In this document: one piece after another, positions 42,923 to 52,200 of the stretch | Layout: every line of letters starts with the position of its first letter | How positions within the stretch are numbered: the stretch's first letter is position 1 | NCBI GenBank assembly: GCA_021732785.1 | Contig: JAKFUG010000018.1 | Location: 39,431-103,430 of the forward strand | Direction: 5' to 3' | DNA: 64,000 nucleotides | Source: Planctomycetaceae bacterium | GTDB taxonomy: Bacteria; Planctomycetota; Planctomycetia; Planctomycetales; Planctomycetaceae | Notes under the pieces: generated by a model | Told to the model about the DNA's origin: nothing | Databases searched by the model: none | Seen by the model: the letters and a program-made list of their open reading frames with translations, nothing else | Translations under genes and position numbers: made by a program

Positions 42923-43285
42923 CTACGAATCGCGGCTCGCTTGAGATGATTTGGGGTTGGCAGTGGATGACTTCGGTGTGACTTGAGCTTCCTCCGTGCG
43001 GCGCTGGCGGGCGCGCTCACGGGCCGCTTCCGTCTTCTCACGTCGATCCTGTGAGGCCCGTCGATGCATTTCGATTCTCCGCTCCTCTTCGGCTTTCCGT
43101 GCAGCGGCTTCGCGAAGCATCGCGGCTTGCTGGGCCGCCTGCAGCTGACGCTGCTGTTGCTGCGCTTGCTGCACATACCGCTGAATGGAGCGCGAACTGG
43201 GGCGGCGTGCGGCGTCACCCGCAGCGGGAACAATCAGCAACAGCGCGATCGCGGCACAGGCAATCCATAGGGACCGGGAATTCAT
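42923..43285 (-). CDS. Small exported coiled-coil protein
   Basis: This 120-residue protein starts at ATG 43285 after GGAGAAGGA; the longer frame to 43375 is rejected. The signal peptide is SLWIACAAIALLLIVPAAGDA. The mature part is a Gln/Ala/Arg-rich helix (QRYVQQAQQQQRQLQAAQQ, then AAARKAEEERRIEMHRRA), likely a coiled coil, with a Ser/Pro-rich end. I recognise no family. It sits in the minus-strand efflux unit between the adaptor and a His-containing exported protein. Confidence 0.7.
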   Translation of the reverse strand: MNSRSLWIACAAIALLLIVPAAGDAARRPSSRSIQRYVQQAQQQQRQLQAAQQAAMLREAAARKAEEERRIEMHRRASQDRREKTEAARERARQRRTEEAQVTPKSSTANPKSSQASRDS

Positions 43286-43398
43286 GATGTCCTTCTCCTG
43301 ATCAATTGGCTGACATCCTTTTACGGGCGTTTCAGAAACCTTTCCGGCGGGATCACCCCACCGGAAAGGCTCCATCGGTGTTGCCCGTCAATTAAGGA

Positions 43399-43890
43399 TT
43401 AGTGCTTGTGGTCGTGCTTCAACTCGAACTTGGCGGTGTAGGGCTTGCCTTTGATCTTCAGCGACAACCGGGCATCGTTTCCTTTGTGATGCAGGTCATG
43501 TACCAGTTCTTCGTCCTTCAACTGGAATGCCGAAGCTAGGCCCTTGGGATCGGTCTTCAGTGGCACGGCTTTCAGCTTGAACTGTTCCGGCTTTCCGTCG
43601 TGCTTGAGACTGATCACGGCTTCCTTGGCTTCTGTCGGCACCGAGGCCTTGGCCGCGGCATCGAGAACGTAGAGTGTGAGTACGTTCGTCTTCTCATCGA
43701 GCATGACTTCGATGTGAAACTCTTCGTCACCCAGTTCCAGCAGGGGGCCGCCATGCGGTCCCTTCTCGGGATGCGCGTGCCCTGCGGCTGGTGGGGCCGA
43801 CCAAACATAAGAAACCGTTGCAAGCGAGAACACGATCCCGACGAGAACGCGGTCCAGAAGGCCGCGCTGCGACAACAAAATTCCAGCCAT
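43399..43890 (-). CDS. Exported metal-efflux associated protein
   Basis: This 163-residue protein starts at ATG 43890 eight bases after AAAGGA. A signal peptide (LLDRVLVGIVFSLATVSYVWS) is followed by HAHPEKGPHGGPLLELGDEEFHIEV-type sequence (His-rich GPHGG block), a beta domain and a HDHKH tail. It is related to the lipoprotein at 30051-30572 of the other efflux unit. It is probably a periplasmic metal-binding helper. Confidence 0.8.
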   Translation of the reverse strand: MAGILLSQRGLLDRVLVGIVFSLATVSYVWSAPPAAGHAHPEKGPHGGPLLELGDEEFHIEVMLDEKTNVLTLYVLDAAAKASVPTEAKEAVISLKHDGKPEQFKLKAVPLKTDPKGLASAFQLKDEELVHDLHHKGNDARLSLKIKGKPYTAKFELKHDHKH

Positions 43891-44132
43891 GAGAGAGTCC
43901 TTTCGTGAAATGAGCCTGGGCACAAACAGCATGCACCCAGTCGGACGTCGAGGGTCTCGACGCCACGAGTCGGTCGAAGTGTGCGCGCAACGGACCAAAC
44001 GATCCGTGCGGCGGAAGCAACCGCCAACCGTCGTCCCAGACGGCCAGCGAAGGAAATCGCGCAAGCGAAACTGACTCAGAGCCCGTCATGCGACAGAGCG
44101 CAGCTCACAGGCGAAAGAGGGCCTGGGCGCAA

Positions 44133-44528
44133 TTAAATGATCCACACACTCAAGAAGGCGCGCAGCTGGTCTGCGGTGGGCGGTGGGACCGAATGCGAAG
44201 CCATGACAGCTACTGGGTTGTCGACTCGCAGATCGATCACGGCATCCAGCAATGGAAAGACCGCGTAGACCCAACTCAAATCCGGCAACTGAGAGCCAGC
44301 GTCACTGCGCGCCAAGTAAAACAGGTGCGTCGCAACGCAGAGATGGTGCGAAGAGTGATCGCGAGGCGACGACGGAGTTTCGTCATCGTGCTCCTCATGA
44401 TGTTCGCACGGCGAATCAACTTTGTGCGACTCCTCGGGCTCCATGCACGGAGCGCAGCTTTCTGCACAGCAGGTGAATTGCTGTGGCAAGAAGCAGGCGA
44501 GCGCGAGCAGTGTGACCCAAGTCCGCAC
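44133..44528 (-). CDS. Cys/His-rich exported protein
   Basis: This 131-residue protein uses GTG 44528 with GAGGAA upstream; an earlier GTG at 44549 is possible. The signal peptide VRTWVTLLALACFLPQQFTCC is followed by CAPCMEPEESHKVDSPCEHHEEHDD and a HSSHHLC segment. The C-terminal half is hydrophobic-to-neutral (VYAVFPLLDAVIDL). The Cys/His pattern suggests periplasmic metal binding. It lies between the Fur-like regulator and the exported helper protein. Confidence 0.65.
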   Translation of the reverse strand: MRTWVTLLALACFLPQQFTCCAESCAPCMEPEESHKVDSPCEHHEEHDDETPSSPRDHSSHHLCVATHLFYLARSDAGSQLPDLSWVYAVFPLLDAVIDLRVDNPVAVMASHSVPPPTADQLRAFLSVWII

Positions 44529-44618
44529 GAAACATTCCTCAATAGACACCCGGTATTATCGTCAACGCCCTGAATAGGTCAATAGGGAATCCGGCGTAAC
44601 TCTTGTTATCCCACTTTG

Positions 44619-44948
44619 TTACGCAACGTCTGCAATCGCAACGCCGTTGCGCTCTGCAAGTACGTGTCCAATTGAAGGGCCGTTCCATTGAAACAGTTTT
44701 GCGTGATCCTCGTCATTCAACTGCCGGACCAGGCCCGCATGGACCAGCCGTGCCAGCAGCCGCGGAACAGTCGACTGGTGGAAGCCATGAGGGACGATCC
44801 GTTTGGTGATCTGAGCATTCGACATCGGCGACTTTGTTTTTCTTAACAATCGAATCATGGCCAAACGGGACGCTGTGGCTTTGAGGCCCGCCTGATGCAT
44901 GATGTCTCGAATTTTGGCCACCTCACCAATCTCTTTCTTACGCATCAT
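44619..44948 (-). CDS. Short Fur-like regulator, probably without the metal-binding half
   Basis: This 109-residue protein starts at ATG 44948 with GAGGAG before it. The winged-helix part matches Fur proteins: MHQAGLKATASRLAMIRLL, SPMSNAQITKRIVPHGF and STVPRLLARLVHAGLVRQL. The C-terminal part, where Fur proteins have H-F-x-C-x2-C-G, reads HVLAERNGVAIADVA and stops. Both Cys positions are lost and the dimerisation domain is cut short, compared with about 140-150 residues. It may be a metal-blind regulator or a decaying gene. It lies inside the efflux unit, which it could control. Confidence 0.65.
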   Translation of the reverse strand: MMRKKEIGEVAKIRDIMHQAGLKATASRLAMIRLLRKTKSPMSNAQITKRIVPHGFHQSTVPRLLARLVHAGLVRQLNDEDHAKLFQWNGPSIGHVLAERNGVAIADVA

Positions 44949-45100
44949 GGCCAGAACTCCTCACGCGAGGGTTGATTCGCCCACCTGATTGCGACCCCTT
45001 CCGGTCAAACCCGCGCACCTTGGCTCTTCTTCAGCGGGCGACAGAGAATCGCGAACGGACACTTTCGATTTCGGAAGCCATCGCAATGATATCCGCTGTT

Positions 45101-46378
45101 TCAAGGAAAAGCTTCGACCTGGGCCAGCCCCGCCAATTCCGACGCAGTCATAAAGCGTGTTTCCAGTGCGCTGATGTAGCCCAACTGCGATTCGACGAGC
45201 GCCCGCTGCGCCTGGAGCAACCGCAAAAAGTCGAACTGACCTTGGGCGAAGGCTTCCTGAATCAATTTCACGCTTTCTTGAGCCAGCGGAATGATCTTCT
45301 CCTCGTAACGGACCACGAGTTGGTCCGCGGCCCGATAGCGACCCCGTCCGTCGGCCATCTGCCGGGCGATGCCATTTCGCACGGTGGCGACGTTGGCTGA
45401 AGCCTTCGTCACGTTGGCCGCCGCCGCATTGATGTTCCCCTGGTTCTTGTTCCAAACCGGAAGGGGGGCGGAAAAGTTCAGAATCGCGATATGATCGTTG
45501 CCGACGTATTCCCGCATGTAACCGGCATTCACCGTGATGTTGGGGAACGGTTCCACCTGCGCGCGCTTGAGTAAAAACCGGTTGCGATCCACTTCCTGCT
45601 CGGCCACCGAGATGTCGGCGTTGTAGGGAATGTAGCTATCGATCACGACCTGTTCGGCGAAGGGGACTAACGACACACGCAGGTCTCCCTGCACGCGCGG
45701 CAACTCCATTTCCGGCGCGCCGAGTCGTGCGGCGAGTTGTTGCAATGAGGCGACCAGAACGGCGTCAGCGTTCTGCAGCGCGACTTCCGCTTTTTCCAGT
45801 TCAATCTGAAAGAGGAGCGCATCGCCGCGAGTTCCCTCACCGGCATCCTTTAGGCGGGTAGCGGCAGCCTGGGACTTGCTGGCGATCCCCACGAGCTGCC
45901 GTAGAATATCGACCCGTTTCTGACCGGCCAGCGCGGTGTAGTAGCCTTGCCGTACGGTCGTCAACAGGTCGAAGCGCGTTCTCACGAACCGATACTCCGC
46001 CTGGAACACTTCCCGACAGGCCGCCGCCTCTGCGAGTTGCAGCTTATGTTTGGTCACAATCTCCTGGCTGAGTTGGCCGAAGTATTGGCTGTCGCGGCCT
46101 CCCAATTGCCCTGCACCACCGTGCGCGACCGGGTTGGGGTAGAGTCCCGCCTGATACGCACGCCCCCGTGCTACCTGCACTTCCGCCGCGGCCTGAGTCA
46201 GGTTGGGGCTGGTCGATTCGGCGATCGAAGTCAGCACTTCCAGCGAAAACCCTTGGACATCCACCTTGTCAGGGGCGGGCGGAACCTCAGCCGACTCATC
46301 GGCCCGTAGGCCACTCGAAAGCATCAACAAGAGACTGAAGACACCGCTGACGACGGTGCTCATGCGAATGGTCAACAT
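45101..46378 (-). CDS. Outer-membrane efflux protein (CzcC/TolC-like)
   Basis: This 425-residue protein starts at ATG 46378 after AGGGAGGGG. The signal peptide is MSTVVSGVFSLLLMLSSGLRA. Two OEP-type repeats follow: LTSIAESTSPNLTQAAAEVQVARGR-like start (in parts NPNLTQ region), LYPNPVAHGGAGQLGG, and a second half with EPFPNITVNAGYMREY and LNFSAPLPVWNKNQG. Both are typical of CzcC proteins. Long alpha-hairpins and a periodic QxxLxxA pattern support a trimeric tunnel. It completes the tripartite pump with the adaptor at 41365 and the RND at 35577. Confidence 0.92.
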   Translation of the reverse strand: MLTIRMSTVVSGVFSLLLMLSSGLRADESAEVPPAPDKVDVQGFSLEVLTSIAESTSPNLTQAAAEVQVARGRAYQAGLYPNPVAHGGAGQLGGRDSQYFGQLSQEIVTKHKLQLAEAAACREVFQAEYRFVRTRFDLLTTVRQGYYTALAGQKRVDILRQLVGIASKSQAAATRLKDAGEGTRGDALLFQIELEKAEVALQNADAVLVASLQQLAARLGAPEMELPRVQGDLRVSLVPFAEQVVIDSYIPYNADISVAEQEVDRNRFLLKRAQVEPFPNITVNAGYMREYVGNDHIAILNFSAPLPVWNKNQGNINAAAANVTKASANVATVRNGIARQMADGRGRYRAADQLVVRYEEKIIPLAQESVKLIQEAFAQGQFDFLRLLQAQRALVESQLGYISALETRFMTASELAGLAQVEAFP

Positions 46379-46444
46379 TGATCCCCTCCCTGGGGTGAAA
46401 AGACGGATTGGACAAGACCGCGATGCGTGAACTCGCAACGCGGA

Positions 46445-46810
46445 TCATTGGCGCAGGGGAGAGGAGCGGGTTGGCCCGCTGAAATATCCAACCGCAGAAT
46501 ATCTGCTCATCATCACACCGGCGGACAACAATGCTTGATCGACGACCACCACTGTTGGTACGACTGCCGGATGGGATTGAACGCTCGACGGATCGTTTTG
46601 CAGTGCGGCAATCGCCGGAATCTTGCACGGGCAATTGGGTTTTGAACGTGGCGATGATGGGAGCGGGTCGCTGCTGCTGTCATGGTCACAGCAGTCGCAT
46701 GTTTTCGAGGTGCTCGATGCTGGCGCTTCGGAAGTGCAGGACGCCACTCGCTGCATCCAGCAATCTGGACACGGGATCAAGAGCAGCGCAGTGAGTAACA
46801 CCCGAAACAT
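46445..46810 (-). CDS. Cys-rich small exported protein
   Basis: This 121-residue protein begins MFRVLLTALLLIPCPDCW, a signal peptide, followed by CTSEAPASSTSKTCDCCDHDSS and NCPCKIPAIAALQ. The central part has nine Cys, and a hydrophobic strand (VVPTVVVVDQALL) follows. Layout and spacing resemble the gene at 49427-49813 on the other strand. It is the first gene of the minus-strand efflux unit, 66 bases before the CzcC-like gene. It probably binds a soft metal in the periplasm. Confidence 0.65.
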   Translation of the reverse strand: MFRVLLTALLLIPCPDCWMQRVASCTSEAPASSTSKTCDCCDHDSSSDPLPSSPRSKPNCPCKIPAIAALQNDPSSVQSHPAVVPTVVVVDQALLSAGVMMSRYSAVGYFSGPTRSSPLRQ

Positions 46811-46965
46811 GGTAACTTCATTGGAAACAAGAACCTTTCAGTACACCTCGTTGCATCGGCAAGTTGTGCTCCATCCTTACAGATAGAATAGGTTAAGTAG
46901 AAGAATGGGCACAACCGGCACAATTCGCCAAGGATCTAAATTCTTCGTCGCGTTCAATCTGCGCG

Positions 46966-48174
46966 TCACAGCGAGTTCAGGAAGGCGAGCAGTTGCTCCT
47001 GTTCCCACCATTTCAATCGCTGAAACCGAATGCGAGCCGGAGACCCTTGTCCCTCATGCTGGAGAAGGGCTTCTTTCAAGGTCGTCGCGCGGCCATCGTG
47101 CAAGAAACTGGGTTGCGTCCGCAGTCCCCACAGCGGAGCAGTGCGCATTTCGGTGCCGCGGGCTTGCCCTTGTTCGATCCCATCACCGAGGGCACCCATA
47201 TCATGCAAGAGGAAATCGGAGTAAGCCGCCACCCGGCGAAATCGAAGAGCCGGGGAGGCGTGATTGCCGGTATAGAGCACTGGCACGTGGCAGTCCGCAC
47301 ACCCGATGCTCGTAAACAGCTTTTCTCCCTGACGAACGGCAACCGTAATCGGACCTCGCGGCGGCGGGGCCAGAAACGTCATGAAGTCGGTGAAAAGAAC
47401 GACGTCTTCGATGTCGCCCTCATTGGGATTTTCGGCCGGATTGTACTCCAGCAAACCCGTGTCGCCTTGCGGCGGGTTCTCGTCATCAATGAGCCGACCA
47501 TCTTCGTCGGGAAGCCACCCCGGTGTCGTGATGCCCATCTCTTCCTTGTAGGCGTCACCGGAAAAGTTGGTGAGGTTCGGCACGGCGGCTTTCCATCCGA
47601 GCCGTCCGATTCGCCACCGTCCCGTGCGAAGATCGGTGACCAGATTGGGACGTCCGGCGGTTTCGGGAGTCTGCAATGCTTGTTTGAGTGTCAAGCCCAA
47701 CAACAGCACATCCGGCACCGCATCGACCAACCCTAAACCAAAGGTTGGAGGTGTTCGTCGACGCGCAATAATTGTCGCTTCCGCCGGGATCACTTCGCCC
47801 GCGAACACATAGCCTTCCCGCCCGACAATTCCCTCGGTCTGGATGACGGGGCCCCCTCGTCGTACCAGCGGATCAAATTGACGATTGATCCGCGTCCCAA
47901 TCCGGGTGGAGAAAATCGCACTCCCACCGCCGGTCGCCTGATTGTCGTGACACGCCGAACAAGAATCGCGATTAAAGACCGGACCGACGCCGTCGGCGGC
48001 CCCCTCGATTTCTTCAAACGCGGCTTTGCCTGCCTGGAAACGGTGCAACTCGTCGGCAGTCAATCCCGGTAAGGGATCACCGAAATTCGTTTGACCAAGG
48101 ACCACCGCCCGCGAAAAAAGCAGTACGAAAGCCAGCAGTGCGAAGAACCGTGAATGGCACGGAGCGGATCTCAT
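46966..48174 (-). CDS. Di-heme DUF1111-type cytochrome (thiol-oxidoreductase family)
   Basis: This 402-residue protein starts at ATG 48174 with AAAGG nine bases before. The signal peptide is FFALLAFVLLFSRAVVLG. Two heme c sites are visible, RDSCSACHDNQ and GCADCHVPVL. The region GREGYVFAGEVIPAEATIIARRR and the end APLWGLRTQPSFLHDGRATTLKEALLQHEGQ-type sequence (in parts PLWGLRTQPSFLHDGRA) are typical of the DUF1111, COG3488-type family. The redox partner is unknown. It may belong to the same transcript direction as the efflux genes. Confidence 0.88.
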   Translation of the reverse strand: MRSAPCHSRFFALLAFVLLFSRAVVLGQTNFGDPLPGLTADELHRFQAGKAAFEEIEGAADGVGPVFNRDSCSACHDNQATGGGSAIFSTRIGTRINRQFDPLVRRGGPVIQTEGIVGREGYVFAGEVIPAEATIIARRRTPPTFGLGLVDAVPDVLLLGLTLKQALQTPETAGRPNLVTDLRTGRWRIGRLGWKAAVPNLTNFSGDAYKEEMGITTPGWLPDEDGRLIDDENPPQGDTGLLEYNPAENPNEGDIEDVVLFTDFMTFLAPPPRGPITVAVRQGEKLFTSIGCADCHVPVLYTGNHASPALRFRRVAAYSDFLLHDMGALGDGIEQGQARGTEMRTAPLWGLRTQPSFLHDGRATTLKEALLQHEGQGSPARIRFQRLKWWEQEQLLAFLNSL

Positions 48175-48248
48175 GGAAAAACCTTTGATGGAAGGGGAAA
48201 TTCTGCGCGGACAAGCGCTGTTTCGCTTTTGATACGGCGTTTTTGGGC

Positions 48249-49262
48249 CTAGAAGTCGCCGACGACCTCGCCGCCGGCGCGCGTGCCCAGCCATTGCCAG
48301 GTTCGACCGTCGATGTTTTCGCTGATGGAGCGGACGGAACCATCCATCAACAAGGAATGCACCATCCCTTCGTGGTAGCTCCGTGCCGGCAAGGCGGCGT
48401 AAGTCACTCGCGTGGCGGTGGTCCCTTCCCGCCAGGAGACGAAGTCAATGTCGTATTCGACACCGGCGACGGTGTGCGGAATCCGGGTGTTGGGACCGAA
48501 GGTCGTCGTGAAGCCGCTTTGCTGGCAGAGACCGTCGGCCCATTCCGTATGGCCCGTGTTGAGTTGCAGCGACGTACCGATGCAGCAACCGTCACCGGTC
48601 AGACCCGAGGCAAACGATGCACTGGTGGGAACCGCCGCGCCGGGGTCGGTGGAAGTGTTGCGCAGGTAAGGTGTGAACGCCTTGGCTTCGGAAGCGCAGA
48701 GCGTATTACTCATCCCATCCGTGAAACTGGCGGGACTCAGCTTGCTGTTCGGAAAGAAAGCACCATCGCTGCCGGTGCCGTTGTTGGGATCGTAAATCTT
48801 CCACGTTCCGAAGTTGACGACATAACTCGCGGGATAGTCTCGCGCCACGCCGGTCGCCGGATTGACCCTCACCACGTCGTTCGGGTCGCTGGGACAGAGG
48901 TAAGTGGGAATGCGCGTTGTGGCCACGTTGACTTGCGTTGCATAAGCGACGTTCCAGTTGACCAAGTTTTGCAGATTCGCCTGATCCAGATACGGCAGGA
49001 TACGGGCGAACATCGACCACTGTCCCCCCACGGTTGACGTGACACCGGGCACGACGCAGTAACTCGGTGGGAATACGGTATGGGCATCCAGATAGTTGTG
49101 AAGTGCCAGCCCGACTTGCTTCAGGTGATTGCGGCACTGGGTCCGCCTTGCAGCCTCGCGTGCCTGCTGCACGGCAGGGAGCAGCAAGGCGATCAGGATG
49201 GCGATAATTGCAATCACGACAAGCAGTTCGATCAAAGTGAATGCCCTGCGAGACCGAGACAT
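48249..49262 (-). CDS. DUF1559 protein with pilin-like N-terminus
   Basis: This 337-residue protein is taken from ATG 49262 ([19 protein letters not shown]); ATG 49274 is also possible. The N-terminus is a type IV prepilin methylation motif with a hydrophobic helix, then [17 protein letters not shown]. The DUF1559 body has [30 protein letters not shown] and a C-terminal H-x-GGxN-like counterpart ([14 protein letters not shown]). These proteins are greatly expanded in planctomycetes. Their function is mostly unknown, with a pseudopilin-like location. It is the best taxonomic marker in the window. Confidence 0.95.
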   Translation of the reverse strand: MSRSRRAFTLIELLVVIAIIAILIALLLPAVQQAREAARRTQCRNHLKQVGLALHNYLDAHTVFPPSYCVVPGVTSTVGGQWSMFARILPYLDQANLQNLVNWNVAYATQVNVATTRIPTYLCPSDPNDVVRVNPATGVARDYPASYVVNFGTWKIYDPNNGTGSDGAFFPNSKLSPASFTDGMSNTLCASEAKAFTPYLRNTSTDPGAAVPTSASFASGLTGDGCCIGTSLQLNTGHTEWADGLCQQSGFTTTFGPNTRIPHTVAGVEYDIDFVSWREGTTATRVTYAALPARSYHEGMVHSLLMDGSVRSISENIDGRTWQWLGTRAGGEVVGDF

Positions 49263-49426
49263 TTTGAATTCCATTAACAGAATGAGAAACAAATCAAACA
49301 GAAATGTTTGACAAATCAAAATTGCGAAATTGAGAACCAATGTCAAGGCGCTCAAGCCCGATTTTGGCCGAACAGGGGGTAGAACTGGCCTTGCTGGGCG
49401 TCGGCCCCATCGCGTACAGTCGAAGA

Positions 49427-49813
49427 ATGCGTCACTGGCTGCTGATTCTGTCGATGCTCGCAAGCCTCGCCGTCTGCCCCTTCAATTGCATGGAGCAAAT
49501 GTCGATGGGTGACGGAACTGCTGCGCCCTCCGGTGGGTGTGTATGTTGTGCCCATTGCCATACGGACTCAGAAGCTCCGGCTGAACCGTGTTCGGACAGT
49601 CCCTGTTGTGATTGCATCTGTAACGGTGCTGTGCTCGCCACCATGACGTCGATCTCCTTCGATGACGTTTCGGTCTGGGGTGTCGACCTGCTGGTGGTGG
49701 TTGATCCGGTCCTGTCGCTGCAGGCGGCCATGCGCCAGGATCGCGAAGTTGATCGGGGCAGAATGCGACCGGGGCGGTCGCTTCATCTTGCGCTCCATTC
49801 TTTGCAGGTCTAA
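49427..49813 (+). CDS. Cys-rich small exported protein
   Basis: This 128-residue protein starts at ATG 49427 after GAAGA. The signal peptide [17 protein letters not shown] is followed by a Cys-dense stretch ([27 protein letters not shown]) with over ten Cys, then a hydrophobic strand and a basic C-terminus ([12 protein letters not shown]). It resembles the gene at 46445-46810. It opens the plus-strand ABC operon. It is likely a periplasmic metal-binding protein. Confidence 0.7.
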   Translation: MRHWLLILSMLASLAVCPFNCMEQMSMGDGTAAPSGGCVCCAHCHTDSEAPAEPCSDSPCCDCICNGAVLATMTSISFDDVSVWGVDLLVVVDPVLSLQAAMRQDREVDRGRMRPGRSLHLALHSLQV

Positions 49814-50029
49814 TTCACGAAGACCTGTTTCGCGGGTTTCTCATTGACCCGTGAATCTCGCTAGCGGTGATTTCGGATCGCCGTGTCTCGCTCGCTGTCG
49901 CCCCGTTGCCAATCGGGCATGTCCCGTGGTGACAAAACTCGGCGGTGCTGCTCCAGAATTTGCCGCGGCATGTTGCCGCGCCTTCGGTTTTCGGATTTTC
50001 CTTCACTCCCTTTCGCAAGGACGCTACGC

Positions 50030-50368
50030 ATGTTCGCAAAACAGTGGTTAATGACGGCTGGTCTCGTGTTGGCTGTTCTGGTGGCGGTGAACGTGGCTGC
50101 TGAACCGGTTGCCAAGAGTCCGGACACGGTGATGGCCGTGGGAGAAATGTGTGGCGGCTGCGTCACCAAGATCACGGCGAAGCTGAAACCGATGTCCGAA
50201 GTGGGCAAGATCACCTGCGATATCCCCACGAAAACGGTCACCGTGACACCTGCCGCCGGGAAAACCCTCTCGCCCAAAACGCTGTGGGAGGCGATGGAAA
50301 GCATCGGCAAGACACCCAAGTCGCTCACGGGACCGAGCGGCACCTTCAAATCCAAACCCAGGGCGTAA
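50030..50368 (+). CDS. Exported HMA-domain metal-binding protein
   Basis: This 112-residue protein starts at ATG 50030 after GCAAGGA. A signal peptide (MTAGLVLAVLVAVNVAAEPV) is followed by a heavy-metal-associated domain with GEMCGGCVTKITAKL (CxxC) and the expected beta-alpha-beta-beta pattern (ITCDIPTKTVTVTPAAGKTL, LWEAMESIGKTP). It is a single-domain periplasmic metallochaperone type, probably for Cu or Zn. It precedes the ABC genes on the same strand. Confidence 0.85.
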   Translation: MFAKQWLMTAGLVLAVLVAVNVAAEPVAKSPDTVMAVGEMCGGCVTKITAKLKPMSEVGKITCDIPTKTVTVTPAAGKTLSPKTLWEAMESIGKTPKSLTGPSGTFKSKPRA

Positions 50369-50428
50369 AGACACTTCGCGACCAGCATAGAAGTTGTCCG
50401 TTCCCACGTGCCTCTCGAGCGATTGCGG

Positions 50429-51601
50429 ATGATGTTGATGTTTCGACCACTTCCCTGGGATTACGGCGTCCGCAACCTGTTGCGGCGACCCGGTCGCAGT
50501 GCGCTCACACTGTTGGGTCTGGGGACCGTGGTGTTTCTAATCTTTCTGGTGGTGGCGTTCGTCCGCGGGTTGGAAACCTCATTGGCGGTGAGTGGCGATC
50601 CGTTGGTGGTTCTCGTGCATTCGCTGGGGGCGGGTGAGAACATCGAGAACTCGACGATTCCTGGCCAGGGAGCCGGAGTGCTGTCCGCCAGTCTGGGACG
50701 GGTCGAGACGCGTTATCGTCAGAAGCATGTCTCACCGGAGTTGTACCTCGGAACGGAGATCACGACGGAATCCGTGAAAGAACCGGCGATGGGACTCGTG
50801 CGGGGCGTCACGCTCGCCGCTCCATTGGTCCGTCGCCAATTCCAACTGATCGAAGGAACCTGGCCGGTCGCGGGCGAAGCCATTGTGGGTCGTCTGGCGG
50901 CGGCCAAGTTGGGGTGCGACCCCACCGAGCTGGTGATCGGTCGGACGGTGCGCATTGAGGGCCGCCCCTGGAAAATCAGTGGACGGTTCGCCGCGGCAGG
51001 GGCCGCGTTTGAATCGGAAATCTGGTGCCTCGTCGATGACCTGCAACAGGCGATGAAGCGTCAGGACTTGAGCCTCGTCGCGGTGGCGGTCAGTGAACCG
51101 AAGGGTCTTGCCGATGTCAGCGAGTTCTGCAAAGAGCGCGTCGACCTCGAATGGGAAGCCACGCCGGAGTTGAGTTATTACGCTTCGCTCCAAGCCCATT
51201 ACGGCCCCGTCCGTAGCGTGGCCTGGCTGATTGTGTTGCTCGTGTCCGGGGCCGGTGCCTTTGCCGGACTGAACACCATGTACGGAGCCGTCGTGGGTCG
51301 CGTGCGGGAGTTGGCCATGCTGCAAACGCTCGGCTTCTCGCGGCGGGCGATCGCTCTCAGCATTGTGCAAGAGGGCGTGCTGTTGTCGGCCGCCGGTTCG
51401 TTGCTGGCGGCGGCGGTTGCACTGCCGCTGCTCAATGGTTTGGCCGTGCGATTCACGATGGGAGCTTTCACGCTGCGTTTGGACAGCGTGTCGTTGTTAT
51501 ACGGGCTATCCACAGGGCTGGCGATTGGCGTGTTGGGGTCGCTCCCGCCCGCCTGGCGAGCGCTGCGGATGCCAGTGGTGGATGGTCTGAAGGCCATCTG
51601 A
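50429..51601 (+). CDS. MacB/FtsX-type ABC permease (first)
   Basis: This permease of about 390 residues may start at ATG 50429, 50432 or 50438 or GTG 50408; no clear ribosome site decides. TM1 follows [20 protein letters not shown] ([13 protein letters not shown]). A large periplasmic domain spans about 50-260, then three TM helices including [21 protein letters not shown] and the FtsX motif [18 protein letters not shown], ending [18 protein letters not shown]. The family uses ATP to drive lipoprotein or substrate movement across the periplasm, not direct import. Its ATPase is encoded at 53838. Confidence 0.88.
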   Translation: MMLMFRPLPWDYGVRNLLRRPGRSALTLLGLGTVVFLIFLVVAFVRGLETSLAVSGDPLVVLVHSLGAGENIENSTIPGQGAGVLSASLGRVETRYRQKHVSPELYLGTEITTESVKEPAMGLVRGVTLAAPLVRRQFQLIEGTWPVAGEAIVGRLAAAKLGCDPTELVIGRTVRIEGRPWKISGRFAAAGAAFESEIWCLVDDLQQAMKRQDLSLVAVAVSEPKGLADVSEFCKERVDLEWEATPELSYYASLQAHYGPVRSVAWLIVLLVSGAGAFAGLNTMYGAVVGRVRELAMLQTLGFSRRAIALSIVQEGVLLSAAGSLLAAAVALPLLNGLAVRFTMGAFTLRLDSVSLLYGLSTGLAIGVLGSLPPAWRALRMPVVDGLKAI

Positions 51602-51629
51602 ATTTCACATTCAACCGAAGGAAGAAACG

Positions 51630-52181
51630 ATGTCAAAGGGAACGTGGACCGTATTCATGAGTCTGGCTTTTGCTGCGGCGATGGTGGGATGCGGTCAATC
51701 CGCCACGGCTCCGGTGCCGCAAGCGGCCAATACGACGCCAACCGCCTCGGCCGCGGGCGCGGCGCTGCTCTTGCATGAGCAACCCACGGATGCCAAGCCC
51801 GTCGCCGATGTCCGTGAGTCCGCCGAAGACGGAGGCGACGTGACGATTCTCGGACGGATTGGCGGTGGTACGAACCCGTGGGTCGAAGGTCGCGCAGCTT
51901 TCACGATTGTCGATCCGAAATTGAATCCGTGCCATCCGAGTGAAGGTTGCCCGACCCCCTGGGACTACTGTTGCTCGACCGATCAACTCCCCAAGAATCG
52001 AGCGATGATCAAGGTCGTCGACACCGCGGGCGGCACGGTCGAAGAGGATGCCCGGAAACTCTTGGGCCTGAAAGAGCTGCAAACGGTCGTCATCAAGGGC
52101 AAAGCCAAACGCGATGAAGCCGGAAATTTGACCGTATTGGCTAGCGGTGTGTTCATCGTTCCCGAAACGGAATCGAAATAA
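51630..52181 (+). CDS. Lipoprotein with Cys/His motif
   Basis: This 183-residue protein starts at ATG 51630 after GAAGGAAG. A signal (VFMSLAFAAAMVGC) with lipobox Cys near residue 21 is followed by an Ala/Thr linker. The domain has DVTILGRIGGGTNPWVEGRA, then CHPSEGCPTPWDYCC with four Cys and one His, and a beta end (TVVIKGKAKRDEAGNLTVLA). The Cys cluster could bind metal. It sits between the first permease and the adaptor of the ABC operon, so it may be the substrate-binding or delivery partner. Confidence 0.75.
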   Translation: MSKGTWTVFMSLAFAAAMVGCGQSATAPVPQAANTTPTASAAGAALLLHEQPTDAKPVADVRESAEDGGDVTILGRIGGGTNPWVEGRAAFTIVDPKLNPCHPSEGCPTPWDYCCSTDQLPKNRAMIKVVDTAGGTVEEDARKLLGLKELQTVVIKGKAKRDEAGNLTVLASGVFIVPETESK

Positions 52182-52200
52182 TCTTGCAGGGACTTGTCCG

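Noticed and set aside
48243..49037. A 264-codon frame antisense to the DUF1559 gene
   Set aside because: The DUF1559 frame is unmistakable; the antisense translation is Gly/Arg-rich as expected of a shadow.
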